Source: Volvox africanus (lineage: Eukaryota; Chlorophyta; Chlorophyceae; Chlamydomonadales; Volvocaceae). Taken from it: 64,000 nucleotides of DNA. The notes under the pieces are model-generated. The model was not told the origin of the DNA. It made no database searches and worked only from the letters and a program-made list of their open reading frames with translations. The stretch lies in NCBI GenBank assembly GCA_030268105.1, contig BSDZ01000024.1, positions 930,001-994,000 on the forward strand, read 5' to 3'. Positions 9,345-24,300 of this stretch are shown here, one piece after another (within the stretch, counting starts at the first letter, position 1; each line of letters starts with the position of its first letter). The position numbers and the translations under genes are program-made.

Positions 9345-12300
9345 CTGCACGTAATAATATGGTGGATGGGCGAGGGGGAACCAGTGAATGGCGGTCAAAA
9401 GCAATACAGCATAGTTGTCCACTTACGGCCGTTTTCAGACATTAAGGCTGAGGGGTTGAAAAAAGGGCGCTTTAGGGTTGAAAACGTAAAACCCTAAAAA
9501 CACTAATACATCAGTACAACCCTAAACCCCTAAGCCCCCATCCAACAGCTTGACCTTCCCACCAGCCTCCAAACCCCGAACAGCCCGCACGTACGGCCAA
9601 CACCTGCTCATTAAACCAAATCATCCCTCTATCTCTCCCCCACTTCACCACGAAACGCCATTCATTTGGGATGCCGCGCCGCGCCTCACCCCTACCTGGT
9701 ATGTAGGAGCTTGAGCGCAGTCGCCTGAAGACCGCCTACATTTGAGATTCGGAACTGGGTTTCCATCTGGCGGTTTGCCGCGCCCTCGTCCATCTCGTTT
9801 ATGTGGTTCTGGAGCTTGTCCACTTGCCGTGCAATCTGCATACACGTGCAAGAACAGCAAATGCAAGCTTTGCTAATGTAGACAGAAGAACGGAAAGGAA
9901 AGCAAGTATATTCAGTTCGACTTCCATGCACAAATCACACACTCTCTATCTCTTCGCCTTGTCATGGCACGAAGCCAAACCACCAACAAAATGAGTGATT
10001 TCACATATAATTGCAGCATTCGGTTACTTCTGTTCGTACATATTGTGTTTTGCACCCCTAAACTTTAAAACTAACATGGGCCATTTCATTCATTCTTTGT
10101 ATCTATGTATCTCTCCCTCTCTCTCTCTCCCTCCCTCTTTATTTGCCTATTTCGCCTCTTATTAAGTCAACAATCTGGCGACTGAGGAGCCGGAGGACCA
10201 AATGAAGCAAGCTTATGGAAGAGGGACCGCGGGAGAATCACTTCCTCCGATCCTGGCGCCTGTTGCATTGGCGCGTGGCATGCATGTAACAACGAACAAC
10301 GAACAAGCTCCCATCATCACACTGCGTGTGCAGTGTAGTGCAGTGCTGTCCGTCAGACGGACGCGGCGCTGATGACGGTCCACACGTAACAGTCAGTTGC
10401 GGCTCAGTCCACTGACTGTTACGTGTGAGTCCAGTTGCAAAGTCATGGGTTTTGGGGATTGGCGCCGCGCACCCGCAAAAGGATCTGCTGAAGCACCTCC
10501 TGCTTGATGTAGAGCCCCTCCTTGGTCTCCTCCAGTTGCTCCTGTGGTCGGGAAAGAAGGCGGCAACGACGGGCGCGCGGGCGGGCGCCCGTCGATGCGA
10601 GTAATAAGTGTGGTGATGTCATACATATACCATCTGTGATAATAAAATATATGTCTTAAAATATGTGGCATTTATGTATTTACTGCCGATACCGGACATC
10701 AGTCCATTTCCGTGGCATAAGACTTCTTATGAAACTGGTTTGCCTGGAGATCAAGTCAAGAAAGTTATGCCCGCCCGTCGCGGCTCCATCCATTCATCCA
10801 TCGCTTTTTGTTACTCGTTCGTCCCCCCTGTTCATGGTAGACAGCCTCGAATTGTTCCCATGGACCATACCAACAATGATGAGAAGCAGCAACAGCTGGT
10901 TGAGCTGCCTGGACACATTGCCTACAAACCCTGCCTACACACATTCCCCTACACAAATACACACACACATGTGAACACACATGCATCCCCCTTTGCGGAT
11001 TGATCGTTGTAAGTGATACACAATATAAATATCATACCGTACATAAAAATACCATGAAAGGTGAAAAACATGAACACAATGCTATTCGTTTAGCACAGTT
11101 ATATTATTGATGATTCCGCATTCCGGGTTTCGGACGCACCGTCACTTCCTGGAGACCCTGATCCAGTTCCAAATCGCGCATCCGCGCCGCCTCATCCGCC
11201 GCCATAAGCGACTCCCACGATGCGGCGCCCTTCGGCTCCACACCTCCCGGCGGAAGCACTCCAGGGGAGGGCTCGGCGCGTGCGGACCGCAAACCCCGGC
11301 GCGCCGTGGCATGCGTCCCACCACCCGCTGCTCCAGCGGCACCATCTTGGCCGCCAACGGCCCCCGCGACGGCGACGCTGCCCTCGCGCTTGAGCCTCTC
11401 AACCTCTGCAGCCAACTTTTCGTGATGCTCCTCCAGCGTCTTGAGCTGCACCGTCATCTGACCCACATCGCGCGCGGCCTCCTATTTACCGTCCCGCCGG
11501 TGTACAACACAAAGGGGTCGAGGTACGACACAAAGTATAAGCGGAAGAGGAGGTCGCCATCATCAAAAATAATTTAGAAATTTTGGGGGAAGATAGGCGT
11601 CGGCCTTAGGGTTTTTAAATAGGAAGATACGGCGTCATCAAAGCCGCAGAAATGACCACTTCTGGAAAGATATAATAATGAATCTGAAGGGACTTAAAAC
11701 CGGCACGGCTCCAGCGTTGTTAACTGCCGTACAATTGGGTTTCAGATACTGGACCATCAATCATCATGTGGTGAACTTGATTACACGAGATCTCCACATT
11801 ACCCTGGTGTAAGAAGTAAAACCCAAAATTAAAGACTCCAGATATTCTACAGTATAAATCTTCAAAATCCAAAATCCCAAACCCCAAACTATATATACCT
11901 GCATATCTCCTAGCAGGTCGTGGCACATGCGCTGCAGTGTCTTGAGCTGTTTTGCGTGGCCGTCTAATTTTCCAGCAATAGCGTCCTAAAGGCCAACAGC
12001 AGCGGGGGGGGCAGTACTTGGATCAGTACGAAGGGACCGCAACAGCAGGTAGGTACCAGCGACGTATAACTAGAGAGAATAAGCTACGGAAGAAGTACAC
12101 GAACTGGCAGCAGTACAGCACGCCATGAAAAGAAAATAAATCAGCGCCCTCATCGCTGGAACCCGTACCCACCAGGACATCCTGCATCTCCTGCATCGTC
12201 ACGTAATGGTCCTTATCGGCAGCGTCTTTGGCATCGGCCCCTGCCGCCCCCGCCGCCCCCGCCGCCCCCGCCGCTCCCGCCACCCCGACAGCCCCCGCGG

Positions 12301-15300
12301 TCTTGGCAGCTGCCTCCAGCCTCTGCAGCCGCTCGCGAATTTCCTCCATATCCTGAGCCTGGCCGATCAGCTCCTGTTGGGGCATGCGAAAGATGTGACG
12401 AGCCGCGGGGAGGGGAGGGGGGAACCCAAGGAACCAAAACATTTGTGATAACGTTAACACGGGAAACACGGGAGTTAAAGGGGGTCAGAGACAGCGAAGG
12501 GGAGAGCGAGAGAACTAAAAGCAATCAGGAGGATGCGCAAGAAATAGACAGATTTCACACGAGGTTGAGATTCCGTTCCCCTCTTTTTCTTCACCTTGAG
12601 CGCCTCGCCAAGTTCCTTCGTCAGGCGGGTCTCCATCTCCGAGATCAGCTTGATCGTTATCTCCGTCGGCTCACCATTGCCTGCTCCTGCCGCGAGCGCT
12701 GCAGCAGCTGCTGCAGCTTCGGCGGAAAGTTTAGCCTGCTCCAGTTCCTCCTCTAAGGCCGCCACCTTGTCCGCAAGACCACGCAGCTGGCCCATTGCAT
12801 TCTGACTTTGTTCTGCGATTGCGTTAAGCTGCCAATCGACGACGATTTCAGCAGCGTGTTTGGAGCGATTCGGGGAAAATAACGAGAAAGTATTTGGGAG
12901 GAAAGGGGAAGGGGAGAAATGCGGGCTTTAAGGACATATGGTGGGCAGGTGGAGAGAGGGAGATTTTTCTCCATCAGAGCATCCTCCATTGTGATATCTG
13001 AGAAGTGGGTAACAGAAGACATCAGAAGATAAATGTCCCACAGCGCCACATACGGCCCCGTACACACACACACACACACACACCTCCACGATGACCGAGA
13101 AATCAAAGAAAGCCTTCCCATGTTCTTCCCAACCTTATTGTCGAGGTCCTCGATCCGGCCAAGTTGGATGCCCGAGTCAGCGCTCTTCAACGTACGAGTA
13201 CGGCGACTCACCGAGTCCCCTTCAGTGGCCTGAGGAAGGGGGAGAGAAAAAAAGAGGAAAGGGGGCAGGAGAAGGAGGGGGCACAAATAAGCGAATCAGG
13301 TGCTGATAATGAATAAACAAGCAAGGACTAACGGACGTGAAGGTCGGATGACATCTGGCGCCATCCGAGCGAGGTAGGGATGTAGAAACAGCCGCAACGT
13401 AAACAAATTAGGTCACCGCCAAGGCTGCGAATAGACGCAGAAAGAAGAGCAAGGGGAACCGTTATGACGTGACGTGTACATATCTTTAGGGAAGGAGAGA
13501 AGGGTATTAGGAAAAAAATGTCCTCGTAACCCACAAAACCCACAACATGCGAAACGATTGTTGCTCTCCGAAAGCCTTGGGGTGTCATATGACGTCTTCC
13601 CCTCTTCTCTTCCTCCCCTCCTATCCGTGGGTGCATACCGCCTCCCTCACCACATCGTTAGCCGCCGCAGCCTTCTCGCTTAAGTCCTTGACCTGCTCAG
13701 CCAGCTCAGCCAAGCGTTTATCAAGGGATGCCAAGGAGAGAGGCCTGCCGTCGGCGTCCGCCGTGCTATCGCCGGCGTCCTTCATTGCCGCTGCTAGTTG
13801 CAACGCCGATGAGGAGTCGCTCGTGCCGGTGGCACCAGAGGACCCTTGCGTCACATTTGCCCCTGTCTCGTTGGCGATAGAGGCAGCGTCGTTGGCGGCG
13901 GCCGCTGCCAACGTCGCCGCGCAGCCTGCGGTGGTCGCCGCCGTGGCAGCCGTCTCGGCGCCAGTGGCGGCTTCATTGGCGTTCTCGGTAGCGTCAGCAG
14001 CGGCCTCCGCCGCCGCCTCCGCCGCCTCCGCGGCTGCTGTCGCTGCCGCCGCGGCTGCCAGTGCAGCGGCAGTTGCAGCCTCCGCCTTGGCCAGTATCTC
14101 CTCCAGTGCCTCGGCAGATAAAGGGGAGGTAGCCGCCGCCGCTACCTTCTCAGGATCCGTGGTCACACCCATTGCGGCCTTCGCAGCGTTATCCGCCGCC
14201 GCCGCTGCGGCCTCTGCCTTGGCTGCCGCCGCTGCCGCCCGGTCGCCAGTGCTTGCAACAGTCGCCGCCGCTGTCACAGCTTTGGATATCGCCGCTGTCG
14301 CAGCGTCGCTTGCGCCGTTCGCATGTGCTGCTGCGCTCTCTGCCTTGGCTGCCGCAGTCTTGGCGGCATCATTAGCAGAGGCGGCGGCTGAAGCCGCCGC
14401 CTCAAGCTTCTTGACAGCTGCATTTGCCTCAGCAGCAGCAGCCTTGGCGGCGTTCGCCGCTGTATCCGCCGCGATCCGGGCCGCCCGCATGGCCTCCAGC
14501 TCCGCCGCCGCCGTCAAGGCTGCCGCGGCCCCCGCCAACGGCACAGCCGCCGCTGCCGTGCCGTCCTTGCCATTGCTTGCGTCCTTACCGTCCTTGCCGT
14601 CTTTACCACCGGGGGCAGACCCAACTTTCGCATCAGCTGCAATTTCGTCCTCCTCGCCTTTGCTGACGGCCGCTGCTATCGCCGCCAGAGCGGCGGCAGC
14701 AGTTGCCTGTGCCGCCATGGCGTCGTCCTTGGCATCTTTCACTGCGTCCAGCGCCTCGTCGACCCGCGCACCATTGCCTTCTAGCTCCTTCTTAAGAGCC
14801 GCCACGAGATCCTCCAGCTCCCGCAGCCTCTCCCTGTCTTCAGCCGCAGCTGCAGCAAGCGCAGCCAAGTCAGCGTCACTGGCACCAGCTCCAGCACTGG
14901 CTGCACCACCCCGGCCCCTGCGTGCGGCGTTCTTGAGGATCTCTCCCAGGGCCATCTGGATGGCGTTGATGTCGCCACGAATCCCAGCCAGCAGTGCATC
15001 GCGGGCCGCCTTGCCTGATCCAGTAATTGCATCCCCTGTCTTCTTCTGATCTATGGAGCTTTTGATGCCGCCTGTCCCCGTGGCTTCATTGGCACCGGAG
15101 GCGCCCGTCGTCCCCCGGGTGCCTCCGATGGGAGCGCCCTTAGAACCTCTACCGGCGCCTGGCGCGCCTGTCGTGCGCTGCGTGACGGGAACGCTAGCAT
15201 TTGCCCCAGTGCTTTCTCCAAAGCCGGTGACTGTGTCCATGCTCTCACCCTAATTTTACGCGGGCGTCACAGGGGCGGGTCAACCATGTCGGGAAACCGG

Positions 15301-18300
15301 TCAAGATCCAATCCTGGCCAACGATTAAGACATCGCAGGATGGACATGTACATAGATATAAAACAATTATCCAAGATAAATACATACTTAATATTACTAC
15401 ATTGAACACGAAAGAATACTTAATAACAGGCAATTTCGTTTGGGCCGTGCTTCCCGCCTCGCTGTGATATAGGATGGAAAATCAAAACTTTCGTTAGATT
15501 TGAGGATCGAGTTGTTGCTTCTTATTTATGCATGTACTTATGAAGCTGGTGGATTAATATATTTTAAAATGGATCCGACTCAGATGAATTTGAACGAATA
15601 ACAGATTTTCCACAAAACAACTGACGCCTCTATCTCACTGTTCAACAGGCGATGCAATCTGCCTGACACCATCAGTGGCACGCACCTGCTGCTCCGCCAA
15701 CTTGCCCACATTGGCCAGCAGCTGCTTCAGCTGCTCCTCAAGCGCCTTCACCTGGTCTCCCAGCTGACGGTTGCGAGAAGTGATAGCACCTGTGGCCGCC
15801 GCCAGCTCCGCAGCCGCTGCCGCCACTGAGTTGGCGGCTTTTGCTGTTGATGATGATGGCGCCGCCACCTTGCCGCCCTTCTTGTCTGAGGCAGTGGTCG
15901 CAGCGACAGTCTCCGCCGGGCGGTTTTGCTGGAGCTCCTTGATGCGCCGATCCAGCTCCGCCAGTGCAGCTGGCAGGGACGCGGCAAGCCGTGAGACGTC
16001 ATCGGCTGCGGAGGATCTGTCAGCAGCAGAGGAAGCAGCACCTGTTGCTACAACGGCAGCTCCAGGAGCACCTGATTGGCCACCTTTGCTGGTGCCAGCA
16101 ACTTGTGTAGATCCAAGGCTGGATCCAGATCCAGCAGCCTTCTTACCAACAGATCCTGTCTTCTCAGATCCGCCCTTAGGGTTGGAACTCCGCCCCCCAT
16201 CTGCTGAGGGCCTCGAAGGCAGGGAACCCTGTCCTGCTGCTGCCGGTGCCGCTGAAGCTGGTGATTCAACACCATCTTCCACAGAAGAAGCGACAGCTGC
16301 AGCCGCGGCCGCTGCTGCCGCCGACGCAGCTGCAGCCGCTGCAGCTACCTCAACCTCCAGCTGTTCTGCACGTTCCGCCGCCACTTCCGCTGCTGCCCGC
16401 GCCGCCGCCACATCGTCCTTGGCCTCATCCAGCCGTGCTCCACTCTCTGCCAGCTCCTTCTTAAGAGCCGCCATGAGGGCCTCTAACTGCTGCAGCCTCT
16501 CCCTGTCTTCAGCCGCAGCTGCAGCGAGTGCAGCCAAGTCAGCATCACTGGCACCAGCTCCAGCATCGGCTGCACCACCCCGGCCCCTGCGTGCGGCGTT
16601 CTTGAGGATCTCTCCCAGGGCCATTTGGATGGCGTTGATGTCGCCACGAATCCCAGCCAGCAGTGCGTCGCGGGCCGCCTTTCCAACTGCTGCCGTCTTC
16701 TTTTGCGCACCATCGTCACCTGCGGTGCCAGTACTGCTACTGCCACCTGCTACACCGCCATGAGCTGGCACCCCTGCATCCTGGCCTGAGCCCTGTGGCG
16801 TTGCCAGCGTAATTGAATCATTTTCACGTAATGATACAACACTATATATCCTGGCTGGGTAGTATGTATCAAGCAATGCTATCTATGTATCTACCTACCT
16901 ATCTACCTATTCATCTATCTATCTATTTGGCTGTCTGGCTGGATTCTATATTTATTTTATTTATTCCACTTGCAGCGCCTCAGTACCCGGATATTTGATA
17001 CAAATATATCGGATATCGAACGGTGTGAGACGTGTAATACGTGAGAGTGAGATTCACTTTCATATATCTGCACTGTGCAGCAAAATTGCTTCGGTACTTC
17101 GGCGCCCGCCATTGGAATAAACCCGCTATCTCACGGTTCAGTCATCTACTCGAAATATCCTGCAAATCGTTCGACAGGATACAACTCTCTGCTGCTTAAC
17201 TCGCTCACTCGTTTGTTCGGGCCTTCGACCCTCACTCACTCCTCACTCGCTCGTCCAGCAGCAGAGAGCCGTACCCTGTCTAACTCTTGGCAATATATTT
17301 CTCATATACTTCTTCCTGACCTCATATACTGAGATAGCTACTCCATAAATATAAATCTGCATGCCCGGCTGGGCATGTCGCACGCATGCAAGAATGAGAA
17401 TACAAATATGATCCCTCGGCACACAGCCTGTTGTATCATGCCCTTAACGCAGGGGGTTCGGAAATTCATGAAAGGAATATACATCTTAATCCTATATGCA
17501 ATGTAATGGTAGAGCTTAAGACACATACCTGCTGTTCCGCCAGCTTGCCCACATTGGCCAGCAGCTGCTTCAGCTGCTCCTCAAGCGCCTTCACCTGGTC
17601 TCCCAGCTGACGGTTGCGAGCGGTAATAGCACCTGTCGCTGCCGCCAGCTCCGCAGCCGCTGCCGCCACTGAGTTGGCGGCTTTTGCTGTTGATGAGGAT
17701 GGCGCCGCCACCTTGCCGCCCTTCTTGTCTGTGGCAGTGGTCGCAGGCCCCTCGTCCGCCGGGCGGTTTTGCTGGAGCTCCTTGATGCGCCGATCCAGCT
17801 CCGCCAGTGCAGCTGGCAGGGACGCGGCAAGGCGCGCCACATCGTCTGTCACATCAGAACCAGGCAAGACCCCCGGTTTACTCGTGCCACTGCTAACAGC
17901 CGCATCTTTCCGCGATCCATCGGTTCTTCCAGCAGGTACAGCCGTACTGGATTGACCCACAGCCTTTGAGCTCTGCACTGTGTCTGCCGCGGGCTGTGTT
18001 GGTGAGGACAGCTGTTCTGCCGCCGCTGCTGAAACATCACCACTGTCATCTGCAGAAGTAACAGCTGCAGCTGCGGCAGCAGCCGCAGCCGATGCTGCAG
18101 CGGCAGCCGCTGCCACCTCAACCTCCAACTGCTCGGCACGATCGGCAGCTGCCTCCGCTGCCGCCCGTGCTGCTGCCGCGTCGTCCTGGGTAGCTTTGTG
18201 CCCCGTCCGCAACGCCGCCATGAGGGCCTCTAACTGCCGCAGCCTCTCCCTGTCTTCAGCCGCAGCTGCAGCGAGTGCAGCCAGGGCGGCATCACTGGCA

Positions 18301-21300
18301 ACAGCTCCAGCACCGGCTGCACCACCCCGGCCCCTGCGTGCGGCATTCTTGAGGATCTCTCCCAGGGCCATTTGGATGGCGTTGATGTCGCCACGAATCC
18401 CAGCCAGCAGTGCGTCGCGGGCCGCCTTTCCAATAATTGGCTTTTTTTGCGCATCATGGCCGCTTGCATTACTGGTTGCAGTGCCACTAGTATTGCTACT
18501 GCCTCCTGCTGCTCCGCCATGGGCTGTTGGCACCCCAGCATCCTGGCCCGAGCCCTGTTGCGGTACCACCGTAGTGCAACCGTTCTCACATGCATTATTG
18601 AAGGAAGAACCACAGCAATTGGTTTAAAACCCTAAAACCCTACAACCCTTAAAACCGTGTACCAGCGCCTATGCCAACACTGTCGGCACCATACGTTCGG
18701 TTAACATCTAGAAAATGGCACGGTATTAGCAACGTATAAACGCCAATCGATAAAGTTTTGACACGCATGCGCTGTATGGGCTGTTGGAAGTTGCTGCTTG
18801 TTTGGACAACGTATGTGACCATGTGGTCCATTCCCTCTCTCACACCCACTCTTTCCTTCCATCTTTCTTTCCTCCAACACATGTGCTGATAGTTCTAAAT
18901 GACCGTGGCCTACTTCCCGAAAGACCCCAAAGGATGCACATGCAACTACTCTTGAAAATCTAACAGCACAGAAAACGTCAGATACTCCGCCCTCACGGCT
19001 AAGCAGGCGATATTTTCGTGCACACCTTCTGTTCCGCCAGCTTCCCCACATTGGCCAGCAGCTGCTTCAGCTGCTCCTCGAGCGCCTTCACCTGGTCTCC
19101 CAGCTGACGGTTGCGAGAAGTGATAGCACCTGTCGCAGACGCCAGCTCTGCAGCCGCTGCCGCCACTGAGTTGGCGGCTATTGCTGTTGATGAGGATGGC
19201 GCCGCCACCTTGCCGCCCTTCTGGTCTGAGGCAGTGGTCGCAGCGGCAGTCTCCGCCGGGCGGTTTTGCTGGAGCTCCTTGATGCGCCGATCCAGCTCCG
19301 CCAGTGCAGCTGGCAGGGACGCGGCAAGCCGTGAGACGTCATCCATGGCGACAGAGCTGCTGTCCCCGGGCAATTGTCCGGCACTGGTCTTAGATCCGAT
19401 GGTCGCATCAGACCAAGCGGTACGGCCTCCTGTAGGGGCTCCTGAAGCCCATGCTGGGTCAGCTGCGGTGCCAGTCGGCGATGTCAGCTGTCGCATTGCC
19501 ATGTCGCCATCGTCCGTGGAAGTGACAGCCGCAGCGGCAGCTGCTGCTGCCGCCGACGCCGCTGCGGCCGCAGCCGCCACCTCGACCTCTAATTGCTCTG
19601 CGCGTTCCACTGCCGCCTCTGCTGCAGCTCGGGCAGCGGCAGCATCATCCTTAGCACCCTTCTGTTCCTTCTGTAGTGCGGCCACAATGTCCTGCAACTT
19701 CTTAACCTTCTCCCTGTCTTCAGCCGCAGCTGCAGCAAGCGCAGCCAAGTCAGCATCACTGGCACCAGCTCCAGCACCGGCGGCGCCACCCCGGCCCCTG
19801 CGTGCAGCGTTCTTGAGGATCTCTCCCAGGGCCATTTGGATGGCGTTGATATCGCCACGAATGCCAGCCAGCAGTGCATCGCGGGCCGCCTTGCCTGCGG
19901 GATTGGCAGTCTTGCTAGCAGCACCTGCAGCCGCCGTCGCCACTCCCTTCTTCTGCTGGTCGCTACTGATGCTATTCGCCGTGGCACCACCAGCGGGGGC
20001 CTTATGAACATCACTGGCAGACGCTGTCCCCTCGTCCTTACTGTCACCCTACGGCGGTACCACATCATGTAGGCATCAGGACAGTTACGAGTACAAATTG
20101 GTTTAAGGGCCTGCAAGGACAGCAACGAAGGCTACCTGGAGCTAGGACAGCTTGCGTATCACGCACTGGAGCAGCGTGTGACAGGGCTGGGTCGTAATGG
20201 AGCTCATGATGACGGCTGTGAGTGACCCTTCCGAAGCCACCACCGCAGAGGACTGACACCGCAGATTTATCAACAAGTTCATGGACGTAATAAATTTGGC
20301 AGTTACGTCCATGACCCGGCACACTAGCTATTACCCTTACTCTCTTGCAATCCCTACCTTTTTTCCTAAAACTGTGAAAACGAGCAAAGCAAGACACCCG
20401 TCCGTCCATATTGGATCAAGTGCACTTGTTTCACACACGTATAAGCGGGGGCTTTTCGCGCGTGGCAATAATTGATACGCACCTGTTGTTCTGACAGCTT
20501 GCCCACATTGGCCAGCAGCTGCTTCAGCTGCTCCTCAAGCGCCTTCACCTGGTCTCCCAGCTGACGGTTGCGAGCGGTAATAGCACCTGTCGCAGACGCC
20601 AGCTCCGCAGCCGCTGCCGCCACTGAGTTGGCGGCTTTTGCTGTTGATGATGATGGCGCCGCCACCTTGCCGCCCTTCTTGTCTGTGGCAGTGGTCGCAG
20701 GCCCCTCGTCCGCCGGGCGGTTTCGCTGGAGCTCCTTGATGCGCCGATCCAGCTCCGCCAGTGCAGCTGGCAGGGACGCGGCAAGGCGCGCCACATCGTC
20801 TGTCACATCAGAACCAGGCAAGACCCCCGGTTTACTCGTGCCACTGCTAACAGCCGCATCTTTCCGCGATCCATCGGTTCTTCCAGCAGGTACAGCCGTA
20901 CTGGATTGACCCACAGCCTTTGAGCTCTGCACTGTGTCTGCCGCGGGCTGTGTTGGTGAGGACAGCTGTTCTGCCGCCGCTGCTGAAACATCACCACTGT
21001 CATCTGCAGAAGTAACAGCTGCAGCTGCGGCAGCAGCCGCAGCCGATGCTGCAGCGGCAGCCGCTGCCACCTCAACCTCCAACTGCTCGGCACGATCGGC
21101 AGCTGCCTCCGCTGCCGCCCGTGCTGCTGCCGCGTCGTCCTGGGTAGCTTTGTGCCCCGTCCGCAACGCCGCCATGAGGGCCTCTAACTGCCGCAGCCTC
21201 TCCCTGTCTTCAGCCGCAGCTGCAGCGAGTGCAGCCAGGGCGGCATCACTGGCAACAGCTCCAGCACCGGCTGCACCACCCCGGCCCCTGCGTGCGGCGT

Positions 21301-24300
21301 TCTTGAGGATCTCTCCCAGGGCCATTTGGATGGCGTTGATGTCGCCACGAATCCCAGCCAGCAGTGCGTCGCGGGCCGCCTTTCCAATAATTGGCTTTTT
21401 TTGCGCATCATGGCCGCTTGCATTACTGGTTGCAGTGCCACTAGTATTGCTACTGCCTCCTGCTGCTCCGCCATGGGCTGTTGGCACCCCAGCATCCTGG
21501 CCCGAGCCCTGTTGCGGTACCACCGTAGTGCAACCGTTCTCACATGCATTATTGAAGGAAGAACCACAGCAATTGGTTTAAAACCCTAAAACCCTACAAC
21601 CCTTAAAACCGTGTACCAGCGCCTATGCCAACACTGTCGGCACCATACGTTCGGTTAACATCTAGAAAATGGATCAGATTTGCGTTGATAATACCGAACT
21701 AGCTACTCCTTTGCCGTCATCGGTTAAATATCGCTCCGCCGCCGTACCTTTCAGCTTGTTCTGCAATTCTTCAAGGTTTGCTTCAATGGCTAACCCCTTT
21801 AAGGCCGATAAGCGGGTATTGCCCCTATTAATAAGGTGCTCTGTACAGGCATTGAAAACATATTGTGCCGATTGCTCCTAGAAGGGGTCGGAATACGACC
21901 TGCTACGCTTTCTGTTAAAACTAAATAGTATTTTAGAGAATCTCTCCAGTTCTTCAGGGGTAGAGCAATCTTGCCAGAAATCCCAGTTCTTACTTCGTCC
22001 GTCAAAAGGATTGAAGATAATATCCCCGCGCTCCGGGTTATAATATCTTGCTATTATCTCTCCTGTCTGGTCAATAATAATAGCCGGTTGGTCTTGCTGT
22101 TTTACTTGGGGTAATAGGTTATGGACAAGGTTGGTTTTTCCTGAGCCGGTAGAACCCATGATTAGAAAATGTCTGGTTTCACTGTCCCTAACTAAGGGCA
22201 TATTACCGATGCGCAAGCTACTATCTTTGCCCATTAGCTGTAATTTAAGTTTTACCTGCAAAGGAGTTAATACTTCACTGCTCCCTTCTTTCTTTTTATT
22301 ATTTTTGAGATTACTGCCAAAATAACTCCAGATAATAAATACAATAAGGAGAACACCACCACCGAATACTAAAGATTTAAGACCGAATATTTTTGCCTCG
22401 TTTATAGCTGTGTTTCAAGCGGTTTTAAACAACCCGCTATTAGTTACGCCATAAGCAGATATGTTCTTTTGCCATATCTTCCCGTTTGAATAAGCATCAA
22501 CTACCAGTCTTGACTTACTGATGGATATAGCCGATAGAGCAGGATGTACTGTTATAACAATTTGTGCCTTGGCATAGGTAAAAGCCCCGTCTATGTCTAC
22601 CTGTTTGCTACTTTGATGGTAAAAGCTCCAAGCAAGGATTATTCCTGTTACTAAGGATACAGAAACAGTAGTCCGTAGTACCTGACGGGACATTCTTACT
22701 TTATGCAGGAATACTTGGCCTCCGCCAATGAAATTATTTAACATTAGCTTGCTCTTTTTAATCTGCTTATTTCAGAGTGTTCCTTTCTTGCAAACCAGTT
22801 CTGTATATACTTTTTGGCTATTTCACTATTATTTACAATAATAACGTTTTCGGTATTTCTGATATCTGCGTAGGTAGTAAAGTTGAAACTACCGGTAATG
22901 ACTTTCTGTTTATCGATGATTATTATTTTGTTGTGAGCAATTCCTGAAACACTATCTATATCTACCTCAATACCTGCTTCTCTAAAATCTCTCATCTTTG
23001 AATGTTTTGCACCGATATTGCTTTTATCAAGTAATACTCTAACTTTTACTCCTCGATTATGAGCATTAATAAGTGCTTTTGCTATTTCTCCTGAAGTAAA
23101 ACCGTAGGCCTGAACATATATGGAATCCTGTGCCTTGGATATCTGATTGGCTATAACCGCTCCGCATCCTGATGGGGGAGTAAAACACGTGCCGATTTCG
23201 CTGTTGCCGATTAATATGGGGGTCACTTCCCTTGTAGCTTGAGGTTTTAAATAATCGTCTAAAAATCCTAGGACATCTCGGTTATTACCTGCGTATCCTA
23301 TAAATATCCCTACTAGCAATGATATTGTTATGACATTAAATAAGTTGCGGTATTTTCTTTTTGACATAAGCTTATACTTTTCTTGGCTAAAACCTTAGTT
23401 CGTTTTTACGTTAACATCCTATCAACAGATATAATTTGCTTAATATCTGCTCTATACTCTTTTCATCCAGCTTGTCTATTTTACGTGCGTTTCTAGCTTC
23501 CCAATCTAAAGAACGAACCTGATCACATAAAACAGCACCTTGGATTGTTTTTAGATTTATTTTGAACTCAAAAGGATAACCTTTAACTTTACTGGTAATA
23601 GGAAGGAAAATAGCCAGATTAGTTTTCAATGCAAGGATCAAGATTAAAACTTGGTAGTTGCACACCGAGCGGTTGTAAATCCATCGGTCTTGGTCCTCTG
23701 CTGATAATAGATCCTCCCGTCATATACCCCGCTTTCTGGTCACTGATCACCGCTCCCTTGTTGATACTGGTCATTGAGCCGCCTCTAGCCCCGAATTTCA
23801 TAAAATTATCCAGACCGCCTGCAAATACTTCAGTTGTTGCTAGCAGGGAAAGTATTATCAGTACTAATCCGCATCTTATAAGTGCAAGTTGGTACCCCAC
23901 AACAACTCTAAAATCCCAAATCAACATTTTTGGGTCTTCTTCCGCGTGGAGCTTTATATATTTTCCCATACACTTACCTCTTCACTGCTAATCGTTGTTT
24001 TTCCATGCTATAGGCATGTCCCAGCACTACGTTATTATGAAGCTCGGAAAGACTTATGAACCCTCTTGCCAGCTCAAATAACTCACTTGCATCCTTACTT
24101 ATTGCAACTAATGTCGGGACGGCCTTAATCCCAAGTTGCGCTGCTATCTTTCCTTGCGGAGTATCAAGACCTGTCACACTTAAAGTAAACCCGTATTCTT
24201 TGGCAAAGTTGTTTACAACAGGCATAAACCCTTTACAGTAATGACAATCGTCATTTGCAAACAGCACCAGATCGAACTTGCTTGCAAATTCCCTGATTAT

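Noticed and set aside
8734..9354. A 206-codon plus-strand frame
   Set aside because: Overlaps, antisense, the terminal exon of the giant gene and shows no conserved features.
13547..15049. Long plus-strand Ala/Ser-rich frames opposite the module exons (also at 15771, 17980, 19111 and others)
   Set aside because: Antisense of Ala (GCN) codons reads as Ser/Ala/Gly without stops. The minus frames have splice sites, phases and conserved blocks.
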